Positions 6,097 through 11,625 of a stretch of DNA of 11,625 bases are shown here, piece by piece. The notes below the pieces were generated by a model, which saw only the letters and a list, made by a program, of their open reading frames with translations, was not told where the DNA came from and did not search any database. Within the stretch, counting starts at the first letter, position 1. Each line of letters opens with the position of its first letter. The stretch is from an uncultured Eggerthellaceae bacterium (GTDB taxonomy: Bacteria > Actinomycetota > Coriobacteriia > Coriobacteriales > Eggerthellaceae). A program made the translations under genes and the position numbers. The DNA lies in NCBI GenBank assembly GCA_910589135.1, contig CAJUSL010000051.1, positions 1 through 11,625 of the forward strand. Reading direction: 5' to 3'.

Positions 6097-6154
6097 GCTC
6101 GGGCGAGTCGGAGGGAGGGACGAGTGAGCCTAGAGAGTCAATAGGTCGTGAAGT

Positions 6155-6181
6155 GAGTCAAGAGAACCGTCCCCATGACTC
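6155..6181 (-). repeat. REP-like 27-bp unit R11
   Basis: This full unit is inverted relative to the array. As on the other side of the RAYT gene, the cluster therefore runs several + units and then one - unit. It ends eight bases before the candidate SulP -35 box. Confidence 0.92.
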
Positions 6182-6189
6182 ATTCAGGC

Positions 6190-6218
6190 TTGTTCCCTGG
6201 CCGGGGGCGCGGTAGAAT
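6190..6218 (+). promoter_or_regulatory. Candidate SulP promoter
   Basis: TTGTTC (6190-6195) and TAGAAT (6213-6218) are separated by 17 bases. The -10 matches consensus at five of six positions and the -35 at three. A start near 6225 would leave a leader of about 125 bases before ATG 6350. Confidence 0.4.
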
Positions 6219-6349
6219 CCGTGGTCGCGCGCCCTCGCGATGTCACCGGCCCACAGGTGTCCGACGCCGCATCCGCATTCCGGCGGACACGGCTCGCCGC
6301 ACGCGGGAGGCGCGGCCAAAACGACGAGCAAGAGAGCCAGAGCGAGCCC

Positions 6350-8011
6350 ATGCAGCAGCGCGACAAGATCAAGCCGATACTCTTCAGCATCATCAAGCAT
6401 TCGACTCCCGAAGAGCTCAAGCAGCAAATACCCCGCGACATCGTGGCAGGCATCGTCGTCGCCATCGTGGCGCTGCCGCTGTCCATCGCGCTCGGCATCG
6501 CTTCGGGCGTCTCGCCCGAGCAAGGGCTTTACACCGCCATCATCGCCGGGTTCCTGATAGCCTTCCTCGGCGGCAGCCGCGTGCAGATATCCGGGCCGAC
6601 CGCGGCGTTCGCCACCATCGTGGCGGGCATCGTGGCCACCGACGGCATGGAGGGCCTCATCGTCGCCACCATCATCGCGGGCGTCCTCCTCATCTTGATG
6701 GGGCTGTTCAAGCTGGGCGCAGTCATCCGCTTCGTGCCCTTCACCATCACCACCGGGTTCACCGCCGGCATCGCCGTGACGCTCACCATCGGGCAGCTGA
6801 AAGACCTGATGGGACTCGCCTACCCCGCCGGCACCGCCACCGTGGAAACGACGGAGAAGATCGCGGCGCTGGCGGCCAACATCTCCACGTTCAACCTGCA
6901 CGCATTCCTGGTGGGTGCCGTGTGCCTGGCCATCCTGTTCCTCTGGCCGCGCATCACCGAGCGCGTCCCCAGCTCGCTCGTGGCGCTGCTCGCAGGCATC
7001 GCCTTGGTGAGCGGGCTCGGCCTTGACGTGAGCACCATCGGCGACCTGTACACGATAAACGCCGGCCTGCCTGAATTCCATCTGCCGCAGCTGAGCATGG
7101 AGACCTTCCGCGACCAGCTGGCCAACGGCGTCACCATCGCCATCTTGGCCGCCATCGAGTCGCTGCTTTCCTGCGTGGTGGCCGACTCGATGATAAGCGC
7201 GCACCATCGCGCCAACACGGAGCTCGTGGCCCAAGGCGTCGGCAACATCGCCTCGGTGCTGTTCGGAGGCATCCCCGCCACCGGCGCCATCGCCCGCACG
7301 GCGGCGAACGTGAAGGCCGGCGGCCGCACGCCCATAGCTGGCATGGTGCACGCGCTCGTGCTCATCGCCGTGCTCGCCTTCCTCATGCCCTACGCGGCGC
7401 TCATCCCCATGCCCACCATCGCCGCCATCCTGCTGTATGTCGCGTACAACATGTCAGGCTGGAAGAACTTCGCGCATCTGTGCAAGACGGGGTCGAAGAG
7501 CGCGGTGGCGGTACTGGTGCTCACCTTCGCGCTGACCGTCGTGTTCGACCTGGTGGTGGCCATCGCCGCGGGCATGCTGATAACCATCGTGCTGTTCATG
7601 AAGTCGATGAGCGAGGACACCGAAGTCAAGGGCTGGAAATATTACTGCGACGAGAACTCCGAGGTCACGCACCTGCGCGAGCTGCCTAAGAGCGTGCGCG
7701 TGTACGAGATCAACGGCCCGATGTTCTTCGGCATGACCGAACGCATCGCCGACATCTCGGTGAAGGACTTCACGCGCTACCTGATCATCCGCATGCGCGG
7801 AGTGCCGTCGCTCGACGCCACGGGCATGAACGCGCTGGAAAACCTGCATGCTTATTGCGACGCCCACGGCGTGCAGCTGGTGTTCTCGCACGTGAACGAG
7901 CAGCCGATGAAGACGATGCGCCATGCCGGCTTCGTCGAGCTGGTGGGCGAAGAGCATTTCCGCACCTGCATCGACGACGCCATCGCCCACACCCGCGAAC
8001 TCCTGAAATAA
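6350..8011 (+). CDS. SulP-family anion transporter with C-terminal STAS domain
   Basis: The 553-residue membrane protein has the SulP transmembrane core, about residues 28-425, including the family signature ALPLSIALGIASGVSPEQGL and then GGSRVQISGPTAAF, and a second conserved region GGIPATGAIARTAANVKAGG. A cytoplasmic STAS domain (about 441-548) follows, with VPSLDATGMNALENL as its conserved loop. In STAS domains of anti-sigma antagonists the matching position is a phosphorylated serine (D-S-G type); here it is Ala-Thr, as in many SulP proteins. Relatives carry sulfate, bicarbonate or dicarboxylates, and the substrate cannot be read from sequence. ATG 6350 gives the usual short N-terminus, but it has no good ribosome binding site and the frame is open to 6221, so the start is uncertain. 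It stands alone, divergent from RAYT and convergent with the PAP2 gene. Confidence 0.93.
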   Translation: MQQRDKIKPILFSIIKHSTPEELKQQIPRDIVAGIVVAIVALPLSIALGIASGVSPEQGLYTAIIAGFLIAFLGGSRVQISGPTAAFATIVAGIVATDGMEGLIVATIIAGVLLILMGLFKLGAVIRFVPFTITTGFTAGIAVTLTIGQLKDLMGLAYPAGTATVETTEKIAALAANISTFNLHAFLVGAVCLAILFLWPRITERVPSSLVALLAGIALVSGLGLDVSTIGDLYTINAGLPEFHLPQLSMETFRDQLANGVTIAILAAIESLLSCVVADSMISAHHRANTELVAQGVGNIASVLFGGIPATGAIARTAANVKAGGRTPIAGMVHALVLIAVLAFLMPYAALIPMPTIAAILLYVAYNMSGWKNFAHLCKTGSKSAVAVLVLTFALTVVFDLVVAIAAGMLITIVLFMKSMSEDTEVKGWKYYCDENSEVTHLRELPKSVRVYEINGPMFFGMTERIADISVKDFTRYLIIRMRGVPSLDATGMNALENLHAYCDAHGVQLVFSHVNEQPMKTMRHAGFVELVGEEHFRTCIDDAIAHTRELLK

Positions 8012-8012
8012 C

Positions 8013-8035
8013 GGGGTGCGCCCCTCGCACGCCCC
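8013..8035. terminator. Weak hairpin between convergent genes
   Basis: GGGGTGCG (8013-8020) can pair with CGCACGCCCC (8026-8035) with one bulged base and a CCCCT loop. It lies in the 38-base gap between the SulP and PAP2 stop codons. There is no T tract on either strand, so it is at best an imperfect terminator. Confidence 0.25.
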
Positions 8036-8049
8036 TGCCCGCAACCCTC

Positions 8050-8613
8050 CTACAGAACGGAAACGGCCATGCATGCGAAGGCGGCCGCCACGCCCAGCGC
8101 AGCCCCCGCGGCCACGTCGCGCGGGAAGTGCACGCCCTCCAGGACGCGGGCGCATCCCAGCAGCGCCGCCAGCAGAAGCGGCACCATGCCGGCGAACGAC
8201 TGCAGCACGATCGCGAGCATGGTGGCGATCAGGAACGCGCTGAACGCATGACGCGACGGGAACGACTTGCCGCCTTCCCCGTCCTTCCGCCGAACCAGCG
8301 GCTTGATGTCGAACGCCTCGTAGGGCCGCGGCCAGTTCAACCACCTGCGCAGCAGCCCCATCGCGACGAAACAGGCCGCCGTGGACGCGAGGAATCCGAT
8401 TCCGAACGTGGGAGACGCCTGCACGAACGCCCAGGCCAACAGCAGATACAGCGCCACGAACACGACCACCAGGGCCTTGTCCGCTACGCGCAGCGCCCGC
8501 ACGCGCCCAGCCGACCCGCCGCCCCGGAACCACTTCGTCCAGCGCTTCCAGCGCTCGGGATAGTCGGCAGGAACGCCGCGCATTCCCTTGGCCATCTTGT
8601 CGCCCGCCACCAA
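8050..8613 (-). CDS. PAP2-superfamily membrane lipid phosphatase
   Basis: The 187-residue protein has several hydrophobic segments and the three acid-phosphatase motifs of the PAP2 family: R-x6-RP in RRWLNWPRP (Arg89, Arg96, Pro97; Arg replaces the more usual Lys), PSRH (119-122), and R-x5-H-x3-D in RVLEGVHFPRD (Arg156, His162, Asp166). Such enzymes remove phosphate from undecaprenyl pyrophosphate, phosphatidylglycerol phosphate or phosphatidate at the membrane; the substrate here is unknown. The first start, TTG 8613, follows a G-rich GGGGGTGATG at close spacing; GTG 8610 and ATG 8595 are alternatives. A 13-bp-stem hairpin lies just upstream (8630-8666). Confidence 0.88.
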   Translation of the reverse strand: MVAGDKMAKGMRGVPADYPERWKRWTKWFRGGGSAGRVRALRVADKALVVVFVALYLLLAWAFVQASPTFGIGFLASTAACFVAMGLLRRWLNWPRPYEAFDIKPLVRRKDGEGGKSFPSRHAFSAFLIATMLAIVLQSFAGMVPLLLAALLGCARVLEGVHFPRDVAAGAALGVAAAFACMAVSVL

Positions 8614-8629
8614 GCATCACCCCCGCAGC

Positions 8630-8666
8630 CAGGCGTGAACAGCACTACGCCCCCTGTTCACGCCTG
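8630..8666. repeat. 13-bp perfect inverted repeat in the PAP2 leader
   Basis: CAGGCGTGAACAG (8630-8642) is the exact reverse complement of 8654-8666, with an 11-base spacer. On the minus strand it falls after the 3-hydroxyacyl-CoA dehydrogenase gene and 16 bases before the PAP2 start. No T run follows in that direction. It could be a terminator, an attenuating hairpin that affects PAP2 translation, or an operator dyad. Confidence 0.75.
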
Positions 8667-8673
8667 CGTTTCT

Positions 8674-8688
8674 CCTATGCGTATTGTA
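8674..8688 (-). promoter_or_regulatory. Candidate -10 for PAP2 within a small dyad
   Basis: The minus strand reads GCGTATACAATACGC: a TACAAT -10-like hexamer inside a short inverted repeat (GCGTAT/ATACGC). No convincing -35 lies 16-18 bases upstream, so this is only suggestive. If used, the transcript would carry the 13-bp hairpin in its leader. Confidence 0.25.
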
Positions 8689-8736
8689 TACGCGCGGCGC
8701 GGGGCCTTGGACGCCCGAAGCCCAACAGCCAACCGG

Positions 8737-9675
8737 CTAGTCGTACTTGTAGAAGCCTTCCCCGGCGTTGATGCCGGTCTTGCCTTCGTCGATGCGCTGC
8801 TTCAACAGCTCCGCGATGCGGGCCGCGGTGCTGCCCGGCTCCTTGGCGGCGGGGTTCGCGGCCACGATGTTGTACGCGGTCGTCAGGCCCACGACGTCAA
8901 GGATGCGAAACGGCCCCAGCGGGGCGCCGGTTCCCAGCGTCCAGGCCTCATCGATGGTCTCGAAGTCGGCCACGTCATTGGCCAGCAACGCCTCGGCGGC
9001 GCTCAGGAACGGCACCAGCATACTGTTCAGCAGGTAGCCTGGCTGCTCCTTCTTCAGCTCGAGCGGCACCATGGAAATAGCCTTCGCGAAGTCGACCACG
9101 ACCTGGTACGACGCAGGGCTGGTGTCGGCGGTGCCCATGACTTCGGCCGTGTTCTGCTTCCAGATGTTGTTGGCGAAATGGAGCGCCAGGAACCGGTCCG
9201 GCCGTCCGGTGTGTCCGGCCAAGGCGCTTGGCAACAACGTGGAGGAATTGGTGCACAGGATGGTGCGCTCGGGCAGCACGTCCTTGATGGCGTCGTAGAA
9301 GGCGGCCTTCTCGTCGACGATCTCGGCGATGGCCTCGATGACCAGGTCGGCGTCGCCGAAGGCCTCGTCGTAGCCGGTGGTCAGCACCAACCCGTCGAAG
9401 GCCACGTCGACCTGGGCGATCAGATCGTCAAGCCTATCGAGCGGCACGTCGGGCGAGTCGGTGAGGCCGGGGCAGTATGCCCGCGGATCGGTTTTGAGCG
9501 CTTCCAGCGACTGCTTGTAGATGCCGCGCAAGCGCTCCAGCTTCGGGCGCGTGCGCTCGATGGAGCCTTCGCTGCGCAGCCACAGGGTCACGTCGAACCC
9601 CTTGTAGGCGCTCTGCAGGGCGATCTGGCTTCCCAGCACTCCCCCGCCGGCAACGACGACCTTCTTGACTTCCAT
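8737..9675 (-). CDS. 3-hydroxyacyl-CoA dehydrogenase
   Basis: The 312-residue protein oxidises 3-hydroxyacyl-CoA to 3-ketoacyl-CoA with NAD+, or runs the reverse reaction, in fatty-acid breakdown or butyrate-type metabolism. The Rossmann motif VVVAGGGVLGSQIAL has Gly10, Gly12 and Gly15. The expected catalytic set is present: Ser in CTNSSTL (144/145), His166 in ALHFAN, Glu178 in AEVMG twelve residues later, and Asn217 in LLNSM. GEGFYKY closes the C-terminal domain. ATG 9675 has AAGGAGG four bases upstream. The gene follows the aminopeptidase by nine bases, so they are co-transcribed. No thiolase, crotonase or acyl-CoA dehydrogenase is nearby, so the pathway is unclear. Confidence 0.92.
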   Translation of the reverse strand: MEVKKVVVAGGGVLGSQIALQSAYKGFDVTLWLRSEGSIERTRPKLERLRGIYKQSLEALKTDPRAYCPGLTDSPDVPLDRLDDLIAQVDVAFDGLVLTTGYDEAFGDADLVIEAIAEIVDEKAAFYDAIKDVLPERTILCTNSSTLLPSALAGHTGRPDRFLALHFANNIWKQNTAEVMGTADTSPASYQVVVDFAKAISMVPLELKKEQPGYLLNSMLVPFLSAAEALLANDVADFETIDEAWTLGTGAPLGPFRILDVVGLTTAYNIVAANPAAKEPGSTAARIAELLKQRIDEGKTGINAGEGFYKYD

Positions 9676-9690
9676 ACCGCCTCCTTAGGC
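9676..9690 (-). promoter_or_regulatory. Shine-Dalgarno overlapping the upstream stop codon
   Basis: The sequence TAAGGAGGCGGT places the aminopeptidase stop TAA (9687-9685) inside a near-perfect AAGGAGG site for the dehydrogenase. A ribosome ending the first gene sits on the start site of the second, which predicts coupled translation. Confidence 0.8.
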
Positions 9691-11037
9691 GCCCAGCACC
9701 GGGTTGAAGCTGTTCCAGAAGGGCCACACGATCGGTTCGGTCTTCAGCGCCGCCTGCTGCTCGGACGTCAGCAGGTCCTTGCGGATGGCGACCTCGTACA
9801 CGAAGTTGTCGAACCACCAGTCGTCGCAGACGAAGTAGCCGTTGTTGCCCGTCTTCTGTCCGTGGTTCTCGGTGCCCCACGAGTTCTCGATCTTCCACTT
9901 GGCGGGCTTGCCGTCCTTGTCCATGTCGACGCCGGCAATCAGCATCGCATGCGTGGGCAGGCTGTCCTTCATGTCGTAGCGCTGCTCCTTGTCCATGTCC
10001 ATCTTGATGCCGAACATGGCGTCCAGATCGAACAGGTCCTTCGCCATGACGCCCGCGTTGCGGTCGCAATGCTGCAGCACGTCGGAGCCGAACCAGATGG
10101 GCTCGCCCGACTTCAGCTGCTTGATGACCAGCTCCTTCAGGTCGGGCATCGGCACGTTCAGGTACAGGTTCTCGCGCTCGGGAATCTGGTCGGAGTCCTG
10201 GATGGTGTACATGCGGTTGTACGGGCGCTCGGCCCCTGGCACGTTGATGACGCCGATGTAGTCGTCCAGGTCGACCTTCACGTACTTCTCCAGGAACTCG
10301 AGCGGCGTCAGGCCGAAGTCGGCGTGGTACGCGCCCTTGGAATCCTCGTACTGGAAGTCGAACTTCTCGGGCGGCTCGCCGAAGCACGTGGCCAGAATGC
10401 GGTACACGTCGTCCAGCATCTCAAGCTGCGTGGCCTCGGTGTCCTTGCCCTCGCGCGCCATCGAGCGCAGCTTGATGGCGTCCTGGCGCAGCAGGTTGGA
10501 AAGCACCGTGTTCACCTCGGCGGTGTCGTTGGTGCAGTGCGTCTCGGCCATCGCCTGGTGCGGCATGACGCCGTACTTCTTCACCAGTGCGCAGATCATG
10601 TCCCAGTCGCCGCCGTCCTGCATGGGTGCGCTGATCAGCCAATCGACCTCGCGGTCGTCGAGGCTTTTGTCAGCCGTCTGCACGATGTGGTCGAGGAACC
10701 ACGCCGCGCGCTCCAGCTTGTTGTAGAACGCCAAGTGCGCCTGCGAAAGCTCGAAGGTGCCCTTCGGCATGTCGAGGTCCTTCTCGATGTGGAAGCGCAG
10801 CGTGTTGAGGCACGCGAACATCCAGCAGCGGCCGGACATCTTCTGGTTCGCGACGGCCTCCTTGTCCACATCGATCGTGAAGGCGAAGTTGGCCGGCGAC
10901 ATCCTCTGGATCACGTTGCCGTCCTCGGCAGACGCCAGGATGCCGTTCTTGGTGACCGCCTTCTGTGCGACCTGCTGCGTCTTCGCCTGCGCGAAGGACT
11001 CGGACATCTTCTTGATTTGGCTCTTCGAAAGTTTCAT
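9685..11037 (-). CDS. pepC: Aminopeptidase C, bleomycin-hydrolase type (peptidase C1B)
   Basis: The 450-residue cytoplasmic cysteine aminopeptidase belongs to the papain-like C1B family, whose members form hexamers with an inward-facing active site. Visible catalytic residues are Gln65 and Cys71 in NQKMSGRCWMFA, His363 in THAMLIAGV and Asn385 in IENSWG, all in the expected order. Length matches PepC of lactic-acid bacteria and bleomycin hydrolase. There is no signal peptide. ATG 11037 has GGGAG eight bases upstream. Its likely role is trimming peptides to free amino acids for use as carbon and nitrogen. It leads a two-gene unit with the dehydrogenase; no clear promoter is visible in the 133-base gap upstream. 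Confidence 0.95.
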   Translation of the reverse strand: MKLSKSQIKKMSESFAQAKTQQVAQKAVTKNGILASAEDGNVIQRMSPANFAFTIDVDKEAVANQKMSGRCWMFACLNTLRFHIEKDLDMPKGTFELSQAHLAFYNKLERAAWFLDHIVQTADKSLDDREVDWLISAPMQDGGDWDMICALVKKYGVMPHQAMAETHCTNDTAEVNTVLSNLLRQDAIKLRSMAREGKDTEATQLEMLDDVYRILATCFGEPPEKFDFQYEDSKGAYHADFGLTPLEFLEKYVKVDLDDYIGVINVPGAERPYNRMYTIQDSDQIPERENLYLNVPMPDLKELVIKQLKSGEPIWFGSDVLQHCDRNAGVMAKDLFDLDAMFGIKMDMDKEQRYDMKDSLPTHAMLIAGVDMDKDGKPAKWKIENSWGTENHGQKTGNNGYFVCDDWWFDNFVYEVAIRKDLLTSEQQAALKTEPIVWPFWNSFNPVLGA

Positions 11038-11115
11038 TTCAATCGCTCCCGTCTTCGTGGTTGTCGTTTTCCTTGCCTATGTAAAAGGAGTAAGCCCGGA
11101 GCCGCATGCGCCGCC

Positions 11116-11159
11116 TCGGCAAACAGCCGAAAGGCAACGGGAGCGGCCAGGCGCCTGGC
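11116..11159. other. Small inverted repeats between the two right-hand genes
   Basis: TCGGC (11116-11120) pairs with GCCGA (11126-11130) around AAACA, and GCCAGGCGCCTGGC (11146-11159) is a perfect 14-base palindrome. Both lie in the 133-base gap after the C45-like gene. They could help end its transcript, but neither is followed by a T tract. Confidence 0.3.
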
Positions 11160-11170
11160 TCCTGGGTCTA

Positions 11171-11625
11171 TCAGTCGAACAGCGTCCAGGGCTGGGTGGG
11201 GCGGTCTTGCAGGTATCCGTCCATCCACCTCCACAGCGGGTGCTGGTCCATGAAGTCGCGGGCGACGAATTCCACGCCGTCGGCGCGGCCGTAACGGCCC
11301 CACATCCTCAGGTTCTTCACGTCGTCGGGGCCGGCCGCCTTCGCGTCGCACGACCCGGCCGGATAGAACGGGATGTTCCACACGGCGTCGGGGTCGTCCG
11401 CGTAGTACTGCGGGTCCACGTCGTAATGGGCGCACACGCACCGGCTGGACGGGCAGTTGTAGCCGAGGTACACGTCGTAGGTGTCGGCCAGCATCTTCTT
11501 GACGACCTCAAGGTCGATCTTGCCGTAGTACTGGTCGATGAGCTCCATCCACCTCTGACGGCGCGCTCCGGTCTGCTGACGCGGGTCGTTGAAGCCGTTG
11601 TCCTTGCATTCCAGGTTGCGGATGC
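11171..11625 (-). CDS. C-terminal part of a C45/phospholipase B-like Ntn-hydrolase (partial)
   Basis: The frame is open to the window edge, beginning IRNLECKDNGFNDPRQQTGA and running 151 codons to the stop at 11171. The ATG at 11548 is internal, since coding sequence clearly continues upstream of it. The pattern ARRQRWMELIDQYYGKID, MLADTYDVYLG, CVCAHYD, IPFYPAGSCDAK, an F-A-RDF helix and a final QPWTLFD matches my recollection of the C-terminal half of C45-type autoproteolytic acyltransferase/phospholipase B-like proteins. Members are N-terminal nucleophile hydrolases acting on amides of fatty acids, penicillins or peptides. The nucleophile would lie upstream, outside the window. The family call is from pattern memory, so moderate. 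It is followed by 133 bases before pepC and may be in the same transcript. Confidence 0.5.
   Translation of the reverse strand, partial: IRNLECKDNGFNDPRQQTGARRQRWMELIDQYYGKIDLEVVKKMLADTYDVYLGYNCPSSRCVCAHYDVDPQYYADDPDAVWNIPFYPAGSCDAKAAGPDDVKNLRMWGRYGRADGVEFVARDFMDQHPLWRWMDGYLQDRPTQPWTLFD

Larger units (their letters stand above)
5984..6112 (+). repeat. Tandem array of three 43-bp units
   Basis: Units start at 5984, 6027 and 6070 with a constant period of 43. Each is a 27-bp REP-like unit followed by the 16-base linker GCTCGGGCGAGTCGGT; the only difference is the last base of the third linker (A). The linker with its flanking arm makes a second palindrome, GACTCGCTCGGGCGAGTC, so two alternating hairpins can form. 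The identity of the units points to recent amplification. Confidence 0.95.
5925..6349. other. 425-bp gene-free divergent gap
   Basis: This gap lies between the divergent RAYT and SulP genes. It holds partial arms (GAGTCAAGGGAGTCAAT, 5967-5983), the three-unit 43-bp tandem array, R11, the candidate promoters of both genes and about 130 bases of probable SulP leader. The SulP frame is open from 6221 but its codons before 6350 give no conserved sequence. Confidence 0.7.

Noticed and set aside
5984..6112. CRISPR array
   Set aside because: The 27-base repeats at constant spacing look CRISPR-like, but the 16-base linkers are identical rather than unique and too short, and no cas gene is nearby.
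6158..7351. Minus-strand open frame opposite the SulP gene
   Set aside because: The product is a low-complexity Gly/Asp/His-rich string antisense to clearly conserved SulP membrane segments.
7855..11253. Very long open frame on the + strand (over 1,100 codons)
   Set aside because: It runs antisense through the PAP2, dehydrogenase and aminopeptidase genes, whose catalytic motifs are all on the minus strand. Its product is a repetitive Val/His/Leu/Asp/Arg-rich string, as expected from GC3-rich genes read in reverse.
11171..11548. A complete 125-residue protein starting at the ATG at 11548
   Set aside because: The same frame continues without a stop to the window edge and the upstream codons look coding and family-like, so this is the end of a longer gene.

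Overview
The window is GC-rich bacterial chromosome with strong GC3 bias and purine-rich ribosome binding sites. A Gram-positive actinobacterial origin, most likely Coriobacteriia/Eggerthellaceae, fits the composition, the gene families and the abundant GGGGACGG repeats. This assignment is inference; no marker gene fixes it. No rRNA, tRNA, CRISPR array or prophage is visible.

Layout. At the left edge is the 3' end of an unidentified + strand gene, then a 66-bp near-perfect palindrome and a REP-like repeat. Next, on the minus strand, is a two-gene unit: an AraC-type regulator whose stop overlaps the start of an EamA/DMT drug/metabolite exporter. A 426-bp gene-free gap with three repeat units separates it from a compact minus-strand operon, queD-queE-queC-queF. 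This operon encodes the route from 7,8-dihydroneopterin triphosphate to preQ1, the queuosine precursor; folE is not in the window. Its promoter touches a repeat unit, and its predicted leader is too short for a preQ1 riboswitch.

Between about 5.03 and 6.18 kb lies the most distinctive region. A single-copy REP-associated tyrosine transposase (RAYT, HUH/Y1 nuclease with a C-terminal helix-turn-helix) is flanked by seven full copies of a 27-bp imperfect palindrome. Three of these form an exact 43-bp tandem array just upstream of its promoter. Eleven full copies occur between 262 and 6181, all in non-coding gaps, and none in the 5.4 kb to the right. The repeat supplies the stop codons of both the exporter and the RAYT, and may supply -35 boxes for the RAYT and for queD.

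To the right, a + strand SulP anion transporter converges with a minus-strand PAP2 lipid phosphatase. Upstream of the phosphatase are a 3-hydroxyacyl-CoA dehydrogenase and a bleomycin-hydrolase-type aminopeptidase C, translationally linked (aminopeptidase first). The C-terminal part of a C45/phospholipase B-like Ntn-hydrolase runs off the right edge.

The genes are mostly ordinary. The RAYT with its repeat population, plus a second palindrome type near the left edge that may be a different REP family, is the part worth following up.
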